A stretch of 64,000 nt of DNA from Atribacterota bacterium. Its GTDB lineage: Bacteria > Atribacterota > Atribacteria > Atribacterales > Caldatribacteriaceae. Positions 26,351 through 35,784 of the stretch are shown here, one piece after another (positions within the stretch are counted from its first letter, which is position 1; each line of letters starts with the position of its first letter). The notes below the pieces were generated by a model that made no database searches, was not told where the DNA came from, and was given only the letters and a program-made list of their open reading frames with translations. The stretch covers positions 62,001 to 126,000 of the forward strand of contig JBDIWM010000001.1 in NCBI GenBank assembly GCA_039638595.1, read 5' to 3'. The translations under genes and the position numbers were made by a program.

Positions 26351-27310
26351 GGCATAATGTGCTGCAACACGACTTGCTTCGTACATACTTTCATACCGAG
26401 CAATGCCTCGACCAGCTATATCAAAAGCCGTGCCGTGATCCGGAGCAGTACGGATAAAGGGGAGCCCCAGCGTAACACTCACGGTACGGTAAAAATCAAG
26501 GCACTTAGTGGCAATGTGTCCCTGGTCGTGATAGAGTGAAAGAACCGCGTCAAAATTTCCCTGTGAAGCAAAAAAGAAAACCGAATCCGCCGGATAGGGA
26601 CCGGAAACCTGGTATCCTCTTTTTCTCAGTTCCTTTACAGCGGGCATAATTTCTTCGATTTCCTCTCTTCCCAAAAGCCCACCTTCTCCAGCATGGGGAT
26701 TTAAAGCCGCAACCGCAATCCGAGGGACAGAAATCCCCAGAAGTCGAAGATACAAAACCATTTTTTCCCCGAAAGAAACCAGAGCCTCTTTTTTCACGTT
26801 TTCAATGGCTTCTTTAAGAGAAAGGTGGCGCGTTAAAAAGAAAACCCGCAATGTTCCCACCTGAAACATGGTTAAAGCCTGATCCACACCACTTAAAGAC
26901 TGTAAAATCTCGGTGTGACCAATGAAGGGAATACCAGCCTGATAAAGGGCCTCTTTGTTGATGGGAGCAGTAACAATACCTTGCACCTTTTTTTCCAAGG
27001 CGAGCATGGTGGCCCTTTCAATATATTCGTAACTGGCTCGTCCCATTTCCGGAGTGATTTTTCCAAAAGAGAAAGAAGGATCAACATTACCAAGGTGGAG
27101 GAGCAATGGACCATCTCCCTGCACTGGAAAACGAGCCTCCTGCCAATGTACCGTAATCCCACTTACTTTTTGTGCTCTCTCCAAAACACCCCCATCGCCA
27201 ACCACAAGGGGAATAGCTTCTATATCCCAGGAAGCTATAGTTTTGACCACGATTTCAGGACCCACCCCAGCTGGATCCCCCATGGTGAGAGCCAGAACGG
27301 GCTTTAACAA
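26312..27310 (-). CDS. pdxA: 4-hydroxythreonine-4-phosphate dehydrogenase
   Basis: A 332-residue PdxA with [11 protein letters not shown] at the N-terminus, metal-ligand histidines in IGHTEIL and [11 protein letters not shown], and [13 protein letters not shown] near the C-terminus. It makes the amino-ketone precursor of pyridoxal phosphate, or in PdxA2-type members oxidises a sugar-acid phosphate (4-phospho-erythronate or threonate). No pdxJ lies nearby. SerC, whose product feeds the same vitamin B6 route, is 4.3 kb away on the other strand. It overlaps the aminotransferase gene by 7 bases. Confidence 0.9.
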   Translation of the reverse strand: MLKPVLALTMGDPAGVGPEIVVKTIASWDIEAIPLVVGDGGVLERAQKVSGITVHWQEARFPVQGDGPLLLHLGNVDPSFSFGKITPEMGRASYEYIERATMLALEKKVQGIVTAPINKEALYQAGIPFIGHTEILQSLSGVDQALTMFQVGTLRVFFLTRHLSLKEAIENVKKEALVSFGEKMVLYLRLLGISVPRIAVAALNPHAGEGGLLGREEIEEIMPAVKELRKRGYQVSGPYPADSVFFFASQGNFDAVLSLYHDQGHIATKCLDFYRTVSVTLGLPFIRTAPDHGTAFDIAGRGIARYESMYEASRVAAHYALFYTLPLQNKAS

Positions 27311-28452
27311 TGTTCTCTCCTCCAGGAAATTAATCTCTTTACACCTTCTTCAACTTCCTCCTTTCGCCGACAAATGGAAATCCGCACAAATCCCTCTCCA
27401 CTCTCCCCAAACGTATCTCCAGGAGCGAAAGCGACCTTTTCTCTGAGGAGCAGTTCCTTGCAAAATTCCAGTGAGGGCCTCCCAAACTCTCGCACATCCA
27501 CCCACACATAGTACCCTCCCTGAGGATTAAAGAAGCGAAAACCACCCTCAGAGAGTAAAACCGTAACAATACGACGGTTATCGTCATAATAACGCACCAT
27601 TCTTTCGATTTCCTCTCTGGGAAGGTCAAGAGCAATTTCAGCAGCCTTTTGAGAAATATGGGAAGTACAGGCAATGAGGTATTCTGCAACCTTCGCACAG
27701 TGAGGGAAAAGCGACGGCGGAACCACCATATATCCCACCCGCCAGCCGGTGAGAGCATAGGTTTTGGAAAAAGAAAAGATAGTCACCAACCGTTCTGAAC
27801 TCACCATCTCAAACATACCGACGTGCTGACCCTGATACACATATTTTTCGTATGCCTCATCGGAAATCACGAGTAACCCATATTCCTCAGCAAGACGGGC
27901 AATTTCTTCTAGCGTTTCCCGGGAGAAAACCACCCCTAAGGGATTGGAAGGAGAGTTCACGAGGATCGCTCTGGTGCGAGAATTCACCAGACGGCGAATC
28001 TCGGCAAAATCGGGAAGGTACTGGTTTTCAGGAAGGAGATGATAATGAACCGATTTTCCTCCACAGAGTTCTACTTGGGAAAAGTGGTTCGTAAAGCCAG
28101 GATCAGGTACCAGTACCTCGTCACCTGGACGAAGAACGGTACGAAAAACCGTTACAGTTCCGAACAGTGACCCAGGTAAAACCATAATCTGGTCGACCGG
28201 AACCCGCCATCCTTTTTCTGCAAAAAGCTTAGCTGCAATTTTCTCCCGCAGAGAAGGAATGCCCACTGTAGGCGTGTAACGAATTTCTCCCTGGAGCAAA
28301 AATTGCTGTAACCGCTCTGTAACAAAAGCAGGAGTGGGGAAATGGGGTTCACCCATTTCCAGCCGAATGGAATCAGGTATAGCGAGAGCCATCCCCATCA
28401 ACTCTCGAATCCCAGAACGCGGGAGTTGTGAAACTTCCTGTGGCACTTCCAT
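27304..28452 (-). CDS. PLP-dependent class I/II aminotransferase
   Basis: A 382-residue fold-type I aminotransferase. The PLP lysine is in FSFSKTYALTGWRVGY, with the family's NSPSNPLGVVFSRE and ISDEAYEKYVY and the C-terminal FVRISICR arginine. It resembles aspartate or aromatic aminotransferases of the AspC/PatA type; the amino donor cannot be told from sequence. It is translated just before pdxA (7-base overlap), so PLP use and PLP supply are co-expressed. Confidence 0.88.
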   Translation of the reverse strand: MEVPQEVSQLPRSGIRELMGMALAIPDSIRLEMGEPHFPTPAFVTERLQQFLLQGEIRYTPTVGIPSLREKIAAKLFAEKGWRVPVDQIMVLPGSLFGTVTVFRTVLRPGDEVLVPDPGFTNHFSQVELCGGKSVHYHLLPENQYLPDFAEIRRLVNSRTRAILVNSPSNPLGVVFSRETLEEIARLAEEYGLLVISDEAYEKYVYQGQHVGMFEMVSSERLVTIFSFSKTYALTGWRVGYMVVPPSLFPHCAKVAEYLIACTSHISQKAAEIALDLPREEIERMVRYYDDNRRIVTVLLSEGGFRFFNPQGGYYVWVDVREFGRPSLEFCKELLLREKVAFAPGDTFGESGEGFVRISICRRKEEVEEGVKRLISWRREHC

Positions 28453-28486
28453 GGTTCACTCACATCCTTTTCTGGCTTTGTATCAT

Positions 28487-29149
28487 TCAAAACGGCTTTT
28501 CAGGAACCTTCTCCCAATCAGCAAGAAAATTTTTCAAACCGATATCAGTGAGAGGATGTCTGACCAGGTTCTGAATCACACCAAAAGGAAGGGTGACAAT
28601 ATGAGCTCCAATTTTTGCCGCTTCAACCACATGCATGGGATGACGCACCGATGAAACGATGACTTCAGCAGTCATTCCATAATTTCGAAAAATCTGGACG
28701 ATGTCGGCTACAAGACGCATACCGTCGCTCGATATGTCATCGAGTCTCCCTACAAAGGGGCTGACGTACTTTGCGCCGACTTTTGCCGCCATGAGCGCCT
28801 GCAAAGGGTGGAAAATGAGGGTGGTATTCACAGCAATACCCTCAGAAGCAAGGGCCCGAATCGCCTTCAAACCCTCCGCGGTCATGGGAATCTTGACCAC
28901 AATATTGGGTGCCCAGCCATGAAGTTCTCTCCCTTCCCGGATCATACCTTCGGCATCAAGACTGACCACTTCAGCCGAGACTGGTCCAGGCACAATTTTA
29001 CAAATTTCCATAATCACTTCCTTAAAACCTCGTCCGGTTTTGCTCACCAAGGTAGGATTAGTGGTCACACCATCAAGAATTCCCAGCTCAAGAGCCTGAC
29101 GAACCTCATCCACGAAAGCCGTATCGATGAAAAATTTCGTCCTCACCAT
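28487..29149 (-). CDS. tal: Transaldolase / fructose-6-phosphate aldolase (TalC-like)
   Basis: A 220-residue single-domain protein of the small TalC/FSA family. It starts [12 protein letters not shown], has [11 protein letters not shown], the Schiff-base lysine in [12 protein letters not shown] and [14 protein letters not shown]. It transfers or cleaves a dihydroxyacetone unit in the pentose phosphate pathway. It lies downstream of the FBP aldolase, separated by a strong terminator, and 34 bases upstream of the aminotransferase. Confidence 0.92.
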   Translation of the reverse strand: MVRTKFFIDTAFVDEVRQALELGILDGVTTNPTLVSKTGRGFKEVIMEICKIVPGPVSAEVVSLDAEGMIREGRELHGWAPNIVVKIPMTAEGLKAIRALASEGIAVNTTLIFHPLQALMAAKVGAKYVSPFVGRLDDISSDGMRLVADIVQIFRNYGMTAEVIVSSVRHPMHVVEAAKIGAHIVTLPFGVIQNLVRHPLTDIGLKNFLADWEKVPEKPF

Positions 29150-29177
29150 CCTCCTTTCTGTGATATGCCCCTCTACT

Positions 29178-29217
29178 CAAAAAACCAGTGGGGGATGTTG
29201 ACGCACATCCCCCACTG
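29178..29217 (-). terminator. Intrinsic terminator after the FBP aldolase gene
   Basis: A 13-base perfect stem (CAGTGGGGGATGT with its complement, 29186-29217) with a 6-base loop lies 4 bases after the stop codon. On the minus strand it is followed by GGTTTTTTG. Confidence 0.85.
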
Positions 29218-29221
29218 ACTA

Positions 29222-30193
29222 TCAACCGCGTCCAGCACTCCCCAGAAGCTGGCACTTTGAGATATACATTTTCTTCAACTCTTCTCGTGCATAGCCCAGG
29301 TATTTACGGGGATCAAACTCTTTGGGGTTTTCTGCCAGGTACTTCCGGATCATTGCCGTCATTACCAGACGGCCATCCGAATCAATATTGATTTTACACA
29401 CTGCTGACTGCGCTGCACGGCGAATCTGATCTTCGGGAACACCAGCCGTATTCTCCAATTTTCCCCCATATTGATTAATAATGTTTACGTAGTCCTGTAG
29501 CACCGAAGAAGCACCATGAAGCACAATGGGAAAACCAGGAAGACGACGCTCAATTTCCTCCAGAATGTCGAAACGCAAAGTGGGAAAAGGTTCACCGGGT
29601 TTTAGTTTAAATTTGTAAGCCCCATGAGACGTTCCAATGGAAATTGCCAAGCTATCAACGCCAGTCCGATTGACGAAATCTTCCACTTCTTCCGGACGGG
29701 TATAGTGGGAAACTTCTGAGGAAACATGTTCCTCAATGCCCGCCAGCACCCCAAGTTCTCCCTCTACGGTTACATCATGAGCATGAGCGTATTCGACCAC
29801 TTTTTTGGTCAGAGCGATATTTTCTTCATAAGGGAGATGTGACCCATCAATCATCACGTTGGAAAAACCATAATCAACGCAGGATTTCGCCAGCTCAAAA
29901 GAATCCCCATGATCGAGATTCAAAGCAATGGGAATGGAACTTCCCATCTCACGAGCCATTTGTACCGCCCCGGGAACCATATAACGTAGGAGGGTCTGGT
30001 TAGCGTATTGCCGGGCGCCCTTAGAAATTTGCAAAATGACCGGTGAGCTACATTCCACACAGGCAGTGATGATTGCCTGCAACTGTTCCATATTGTTGAA
30101 ATTGTAAGCTGGAACAGCATACTTTCCTGCCATTGCCTTACGAAACATTTCCCTTGTGTTGACCAACCCTAACTCGCTAAAGTGAACCGCCAT
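29222..30193 (-). CDS. fba: Fructose-bisphosphate aldolase, class II
   Basis: A 323-residue zinc aldolase. Seen are ALNLDHGDSFE with a zinc histidine, VMIDGSHLPYEENI, the EGELGVLAG segment, AISIGTSHGAYK, and FPIVLHGASSVLQDY with a further zinc-binding histidine. I place the start at the ATG at 30193, which has GGAGG just upstream; a longer frame to 30229 has no support. It cleaves fructose 1,6-bisphosphate in glycolysis and ends in a strong terminator. Confidence 0.93.
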   Translation of the reverse strand: MAVHFSELGLVNTREMFRKAMAGKYAVPAYNFNNMEQLQAIITACVECSSPVILQISKGARQYANQTLLRYMVPGAVQMAREMGSSIPIALNLDHGDSFELAKSCVDYGFSNVMIDGSHLPYEENIALTKKVVEYAHAHDVTVEGELGVLAGIEEHVSSEVSHYTRPEEVEDFVNRTGVDSLAISIGTSHGAYKFKLKPGEPFPTLRFDILEEIERRLPGFPIVLHGASSVLQDYVNIINQYGGKLENTAGVPEDQIRRAAQSAVCKINIDSDGRLVMTAMIRKYLAENPKEFDPRKYLGYAREELKKMYISKCQLLGSAGRG

Positions 30194-30260
30194 GATACTT
30201 CCTCCCTTTATAGAAAATAGAGTAATCACCCTCGATCATTTTTTTATTTTACCCTGTAAT

Positions 30261-30290
30261 TTGAAAATAGGAAGACCCAAGGAATAAAAT
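30261..30290 (+). promoter_or_regulatory. Promoter of the ferritin-encapsulin operon
   Basis: TTGAAA (30261-30266) and TAAAAT (30285-30290) are 18 bases apart, about 50 bases before the GTG start at 30343. No Fur- or IscR-like box was recognised. Confidence 0.5.
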
Positions 30291-30342
30291 ATAAGAGGAG
30301 TTTCTTTTTTTATTCTAAAAACACGTTTAAGGAGGTGCCATT

Positions 30343-30687
30343 GTGCCAGAATTTCTTAACCCTTTCTCGGGAATGGTTCCCCCGCGCAAAATGAGCACAG
30401 AAGAGTTATTGCGCGCCATACGTCTCAACCTCGCCGCGGAGGAAGAAGCGGTACATCTCTATTTGGCCCACGCCGACGCTACGGACAATCCCATAGCGAA
30501 AAAAGTCCTAATTGACATCGCTAACGAAGAGAAAGTGCATGCTGGTGAGTTTTTACGCCTTCTTGAAATCCTAGCCGAAGATGAAAAAGAGTTCTTACAG
30601 CAAGGTGCCAGAGAAGTGGATGAGTTGGTGCAGGAACGTGCAAAACCGGATACCCCTGAAGAACCGACCATTGGTTCTTTACGCTAA
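30343..30687 (+). CDS. Encapsulated ferritin-like cargo protein
   Basis: This 114-residue protein is half the size of normal ferritin, as in EncFtn proteins that dimerise to form the iron site. It has two helices with the metal-ligand glutamates in AAEEEAVHLY (about 31-40) and the E-x2-H pair in NEEKVHAGEF (about 61-70). The C-terminal peptide EPTIGSLR matches the consensus signal that docks cargo inside encapsulin shells. The gene starts with GTG behind a strong AAGGAGGTG. It lies 12 bases before the encapsulin gene. It would oxidise Fe(II) and store iron in the shell. Confidence 0.93.
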   Translation: MPEFLNPFSGMVPPRKMSTEELLRAIRLNLAAEEEAVHLYLAHADATDNPIAKKVLIDIANEEKVHAGEFLRLLEILAEDEKEFLQQGAREVDELVQERAKPDTPEEPTIGSLR

Positions 30688-30699
30688 GGAGGAATGATT

Positions 30700-31485
30700 A
30701 TGACTCACCCGTATTTGGGACGAGAAGACGCTCCTTTTGGCGAAAAAGTGTGGAAAATTCTTGATCAAACCATGATCGAAGTAGGAAGGGCTCAACTTGC
30801 AGGGAGAAAGATCCTCCCCCTGAAGGGCCCTGTGGGTCTGGGTGTTACAGCCTTACCCTTATCTACAAAGGTGTCACAGGATGTGACCATAGTTCAGAAT
30901 GCGCCTCTTTTTTATATCGAAAAAACCTTTCATCTCCATAAACTCACCGTAGCGCAGTTTGAAAGAGAAGGAATCACTTTAGACGTAACTCCCTTAGTCC
31001 AAACGGTAACCGCGTGTACCACCACTGAAGATACACTGATTTTCCGGGGTATCGAACAATGGCCTGGTCTTTTAACGCTTCCGCAAAGCCTCCGCTTTTC
31101 TCTCCATTCCTGGGAAAAAGTGGGTCAGGCAAGCCTTGATATCATCAATGCTGTCTCTCTTCTCGACGAAACCGGTTTTCATGGTCCATACGCCCTGGCA
31201 CTTGCGCCATCACTCTACAATTTGCTTCTCCGCCGTTACCCCGCCGGTCACCACACCGAGCTCGCTCACATTCAGGAAATCGTGCAGGACCGGGTCATCA
31301 AGGCACCAATCCTCCAAAGTGGTGGCATTCTCATCAATGTGAACGAGACCTATGCCGCACTGATCCTGGGACAGGATATGCAAATTGGTTTCCTGGGCAC
31401 CGATCAGGACGGGTTTTTCTTGAGTATTTCAGAAAGCCTGGGCCTCCTCATTCAGGAACCAAGGTCTATCTGTATTTTAGAGTAA
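30700..31485 (+). CDS. Encapsulin shell protein (family 1, linocin M18-like)
   Basis: A 261-residue encapsulin with the HK97-like fold. It has the N-terminal PYLGREDAPFGEKVWKILD, the GRKILPLKGPVGLGV segment, FHGPYALALAPSLYNLL and the C-terminal DQDGFFLSISESLGLL of family 1 shells. I chose the ATG at 30700, which is 6 bases after AAGGAGGA; the ATG at 30694 touches that site. It self-assembles into a protein nanocompartment, with the ferritin-like protein encoded just upstream as the cargo. A strong terminator follows, so the two genes are an isolated operon. Confidence 0.95.
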   Translation: MTHPYLGREDAPFGEKVWKILDQTMIEVGRAQLAGRKILPLKGPVGLGVTALPLSTKVSQDVTIVQNAPLFYIEKTFHLHKLTVAQFEREGITLDVTPLVQTVTACTTTEDTLIFRGIEQWPGLLTLPQSLRFSLHSWEKVGQASLDIINAVSLLDETGFHGPYALALAPSLYNLLLRRYPAGHHTELAHIQEIVQDRVIKAPILQSGGILINVNETYAALILGQDMQIGFLGTDQDGFFLSISESLGLLIQEPRSICILE

Positions 31486-31492
31486 ATCAATA

Positions 31493-31523
31493 AGAGGGGA
31501 TCCTCCTGGATCCCCTCTTTCTT
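31493..31523 (+). terminator. Intrinsic terminator after encapsulin
   Basis: An 11-base perfect stem (AGAGGGGATCC with its complement) and 4-base loop TCCT, followed by TTCTT, start 8 bases after the encapsulin stop. Confidence 0.85.
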
Positions 31524-31548
31524 CGCTTCTTCAGTTATTGCTAACGAA

Positions 31549-31576
31549 TTCAAAAACGAAAAAAGAATGATACAAT
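31549..31576 (+). promoter_or_regulatory. Promoter of serC
   Basis: TTCAAA (31549-31554) and TACAAT (31571-31576) are 16 bases apart. They lie between the encapsulin terminator and the serC ribosome site. Confidence 0.45.
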
Positions 31577-31626
31577 AGGAAGACTGATATAGAGAAACAA
31601 TGAGCACCAGTAAGGGAGGAATAACC

Positions 31627-32712
31627 ATGGAAGAAAGGGTATGCACGTTCAACCCTGGACCAGCAGCACTACCTTTACCGGTTTTAAAGCGAATCCAAGA
31701 AGAGATGCTGAACTGCCGAGGAAGTGGGATGTCTATCCTCGAAATGAGCCACCGTTCCAAAGAATTCGAAGAAATCCTCAACGAGGCTGTTACTCGCATT
31801 AAAAGAATACTCAAGCTTGGGGAAGAATTTGATGTGATTTTCACCCAGAGTGGAGCAAGCCTCCAGTTCACCATGGTTCCCATGAATTTTGCTCCGAATG
31901 GGAAACCGGTTGGTTACGTAGATACCGGTTACTGGGCTTCAAAAGCCATTAAAGAAGCTAAAAACTTGGGCAAAGAAGTGCGGATTCTGGCTTCGTCTGC
32001 CGATAAAGAATACACCTACATACCCAAAAATTTTACCATTGAACCCGGACTTTCATACCTTCACATCACCTCAAATAACACGATTCGGGGAACCCAGTGG
32101 CCTTTCTTTCCAAAAATAGAAGGAATTCCCCTCATAGCCGATATGTCTTCGGACATTTTTAGTCGGGTATTTGACCCGAAACCTTTCGGGTGCATTTATG
32201 CCGGAGCACAGAAAAATGCTGGACCAGCGGGGGTCACCATCGTCATTATTCGCAAAGACATGTTGGAACGTATACCCCAGAACCTTCCCACCATGCTCAA
32301 ATATTCCACCTTTGTGGAATCAAATTCCCTGTATAACACTCCCCCCTGTTTCGCCATATACGTGGTGAACCTGGTCATGGAATGGTTGGAAGAGACAATC
32401 GGTGGTTTAGAAAAAATGGAAGCAATCAATCGCCAAAAAGCTCAACTCCTCTACGACTATATCGATAGCCAGGATTTTTATCGGAATCCCATTCTCCCTG
32501 AAGACCGTTCAAAGATGAACGTAATTTTTCGTCTCCCTTCCGAAGCTTTAGAAAGCCGGTTTGTTCAGGAAGCGAAAAAGGCTGGCTTAGTGGGCCTGAA
32601 AGGCCATCGGGCTGTGGGTGGATGCCGGGCTTCGATCTACAACGCGGTAACCATAGAAGCAGTAGAGACACTCCTTAATTTTATGAAAGAGTTTGCGCGT
32701 ATTAATGGGTAA
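31627..32712 (+). CDS. serC: Phosphoserine aminotransferase
   Basis: A 361-residue class V aminotransferase starting EERVCTFNPGPAALPLPVL. The PLP lysine is in YAGAQKNAGPAGVT, with SHRSKEFEE and the C-terminal GLVGLKGHRAVGGCRASIYN. It makes 3-phosphoserine for serine synthesis, and 4-phosphohydroxythreonine for pyridoxal phosphate synthesis, the substrate of PdxA. The ATG at 31627 has AAGGGAGGA 6 bases upstream; a longer frame to 31600 has no ribosome site. The stop codon lies inside a 40-base perfect palindrome. Confidence 0.94.
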   Translation: MEERVCTFNPGPAALPLPVLKRIQEEMLNCRGSGMSILEMSHRSKEFEEILNEAVTRIKRILKLGEEFDVIFTQSGASLQFTMVPMNFAPNGKPVGYVDTGYWASKAIKEAKNLGKEVRILASSADKEYTYIPKNFTIEPGLSYLHITSNNTIRGTQWPFFPKIEGIPLIADMSSDIFSRVFDPKPFGCIYAGAQKNAGPAGVTIVIIRKDMLERIPQNLPTMLKYSTFVESNSLYNTPPCFAIYVVNLVMEWLEETIGGLEKMEAINRQKAQLLYDYIDSQDFYRNPILPEDRSKMNVIFRLPSEALESRFVQEAKKAGLVGLKGHRAVGGCRASIYNAVTIEAVETLLNFMKEFARING

Positions 32713-32746
32713 TAAAGCCTGGTGCATGCACCAGGCTTTATTACCC
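32707..32746. terminator. 40-base perfect palindrome at the serC stop, probable bidirectional terminator
   Basis: GGGTAATAAAGCCTGGTGCA is followed directly by its exact reverse complement. The GC-rich core with TTTATT on one side and AATAAA on the other can end transcription in either direction. The serC TAA is within the left arm. Confidence 0.65.
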
Positions 32747-32910
32747 AGCGTGTAATTTGTGTAGCAGGATTACAATGATTGATAAAAACTGAGCTTTCCT
32801 GGAAAAACACGACGAAGCAGTCTCTCCCCAAAATATACTGTGGAGCATTGGAGTATTGGGAATATTTTCATCACCAATCTGTTTTTCTCTAAAAGAAAGG
32901 AGGGTTCATG

Positions 32911-33123
32911 ATGAAAACAAAGGAAGAAGTAGCCAAATACTTAAAAAATTTTAGCGCCTTCCGAGAACCAATTATGCAGTTTTTCGTTCCCTGTGATCTC
33001 TGCGGTCAGGATGCTGATTGGCACATTGCTATTGGCTTAGACCGCGAAATCAACCTCTGTTACCTCTGTATGCAGATTATCGAAAGCCAAATTCAGCTTT
33101 CCGAAAAACTCCAACAAGTCTAA
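32911..33123 (+). CDS. Small zinc-ribbon-like protein, function unknown
   Basis: A 70-residue protein with a CDLCG pair and, 18 residues later, a CYLC pair, spaced to hold one zinc. The N-terminal half is basic and helical (KTKEEVAKYLKNF), and the C-terminus is a short helix. I do not recognise a named family. The ATG at 32911 is 6 bases after AAAGGAGGG; an ATG at 32908 is too close. It stops 4 bases inside the end of the convergent aldolase gene. The clean ribosome site and cysteine spacing support a real gene. Confidence 0.7.
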   Translation: MKTKEEVAKYLKNFSAFREPIMQFFVPCDLCGQDADWHIAIGLDREINLCYLCMQIIESQIQLSEKLQQV

Positions 33124-33776
33124 AGCTCCTTTTTGACAAGTTCTTGGCGGTACTTCTCAGCGTCAAGATCAAGGATGTCTGCGCATTCCTGAGCGCTCAG
33201 AATACGGGGAGCACCGAAAATTTTGCTAACAGCCGTAATCCGAGCAGCTTCCTCCATAATTTCCGTCCGATAATACGCCTCTTTCAGGGTCAAACCTACT
33301 GTAACCAAACCGTGATTACGAAGGAGCACCGCATCAGCTTCCCGAATGGCCTTCCGAACAGCCTGAGCAAGGTCCATGGTGCAAGGCGTAATGTAGTCAA
33401 GAATTGCAGTCCTCGCAAGATAAGCCACAAAATCAGGAAACATCGGCTGAATGGTACCCCCACCGCCAGTAACACCTAAAACAAAAGGAGGATGGGTATG
33501 CATCACGACCATGGCATCTTGGCGTTCAAGATAGATTAACCAGTGCATCAAAATTTCCGAAGAAGGTTTCCCCCCAGAAACCACTTTCCCATCCCGGAGC
33601 GAAATTTTGACATAATCTTCAGGACGTATTTCGTCAAAGGCAAAACCACTGGGGGAAATAAGGATGTGCTCTCCAAAGCGAGCACTCAGATTTCCGCCTG
33701 GCCCAACTACTAACCCCCGTTGGAGGATTTTTTGCCCATACCAAACTAATTCCTCCCGCAGTCTCGTTTCTTCCAC
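33120..33776 (-). CDS. Class II aldolase/adducin family protein (fuculose-phosphate aldolase-like)
   Basis: A 218-residue zinc aldolase. Zinc histidines are in VVMHTHPPFVLG and, later, LLRNHGLVTVG. GPGGNLSAR at the N-terminus binds phosphate, with the conserved ISPSGFAFDEI. It would cleave a sugar 1-phosphate such as fuculose, rhamnulose or ribulose phosphate, or act as an epimerase. It starts with GTG at 33776. The hairpin at 33801-33832 separates it from the FtsB-like gene. Substrate unknown. Confidence 0.87.
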   Translation of the reverse strand: MEETRLREELVWYGQKILQRGLVVGPGGNLSARFGEHILISPSGFAFDEIRPEDYVKISLRDGKVVSGGKPSSEILMHWLIYLERQDAMVVMHTHPPFVLGVTGGGGTIQPMFPDFVAYLARTAILDYITPCTMDLAQAVRKAIREADAVLLRNHGLVTVGLTLKEAYYRTEIMEEAARITAVSKIFGAPRILSAQECADILDLDAEKYRQELVKKEL

Positions 33777-33800
33777 GATGTAGTCCTCCTCTTTTTCAAA

Positions 33801-33832
33801 GGAGTAGGAGAAGCCCTTCTCCCCCTACTCCT
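33801..33832 (-). terminator. Hairpin between the FtsB-like and class II aldolase genes
   Basis: GGAGTAGG pairs with CCTACTCC, extended by AGAAG/CTTCT. The stop codon of the FtsB-like gene is inside the stem. Only a short TTT follows, so it may be a weak terminator or attenuator before the aldolase. Confidence 0.5.
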
Positions 33833-34086
33833 CAATGACTCGAACCAGGATTTCCCCTGGTTTTACTAAGCGCAGTTTCTCCCGAGCCAACTTTTCAATA
33901 TACCAATCTTCTTCCAGAAATTGCCGCTCTTTTCGTAACTCAGCGACTTCTCGACGCAACGCTTCTTCCCGAGAAGAAAGTTCCTGTAATTCTCGCTCCA
34001 ACCGAAAATACAGAACAACCTTCTCGCTGGTCCGCAACGTAAGGCCAAAAAAGAAAAACGAAAGGAACAGTACAAATATGAACTTC

Positions 34087-34091
<5 letters not shown>
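33825..34091 (-). CDS. FtsB/DivIC-like septum formation initiator protein
   Basis: About 88 residues: a short N-terminal membrane helix (KFIFVLFLSFFFFGLTL), then a leucine-zipper coiled coil (LQELSSREEALRREVAELRKE), then WYIEKLAREKLRLVKPGE, the C-terminal motif of FtsB/DivIC. It would act with FtsL and FtsQ at the division site. The start is inferred as the TTG at 34091, since AGGAGTG is just upstream. That ribosome site and the enolase stop codon lie in one inverted repeat (34087-34119), so expression is probably tied to enolase translation. Confidence 0.78.
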
Positions 34092-35400
<1,309 letters not shown>

Positions 35401-35781
35401 CTATTCCTTTACGATTTTTACCACACTGCCAGAAGAAATTTGCTCCAGCACGTCTACCTCTCCCAAAAGTTGCCCAACCACTTCTACATCGCTGGCCGGG
35501 CGAATTTCTTCAGCACTCAAACTTGCCGGTGTAGGACCAAAAAAGAGACAAAGACACGCTCCCTCCGGCCAGTATCCGATATCCCCCTTTCGGACCAATC
35601 CCTGTGGAAATATCATATCACTCTGAAGGGGAATGGGAAAGTAAATCTCTTTACCCCAAGTATTCACCCTCCCTTCAAACGGCAGGATTGCCAAAACACT
35701 TTGTGCCAATTGACTCTCTTTCAACTCTGCTTCTACAGTAACCCCCGACTGGGGAAAGATGAATTTAATTTTCTGCCCCAC
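35401..35781 (-). CDS. Cyclophilin-like fold protein (TM1367/DUF369 type)
   Basis: A 126-residue beta-barrel-like protein. The segments KIKFIFPQSG, FEGRVNTWGKEIYFPIP, VRKGDIGYWPEGACLCLFFGPTP and DVEVVGQL are those of the small cyclophilin-like family known from Thermotoga TM1367. It has no proven function in this family. It sits between glycerate kinase (3-base gap) and enolase (15-base gap), in a region of lower-glycolysis genes. Confidence 0.72.
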   Translation of the reverse strand: MGQKIKFIFPQSGVTVEAELKESQLAQSVLAILPFEGRVNTWGKEIYFPIPLQSDMIFPQGLVRKGDIGYWPEGACLCLFFGPTPASLSAEEIRPASDVEVVGQLLGEVDVLEQISSGSVVKIVKE

Positions 35782-35784
35782 TGT

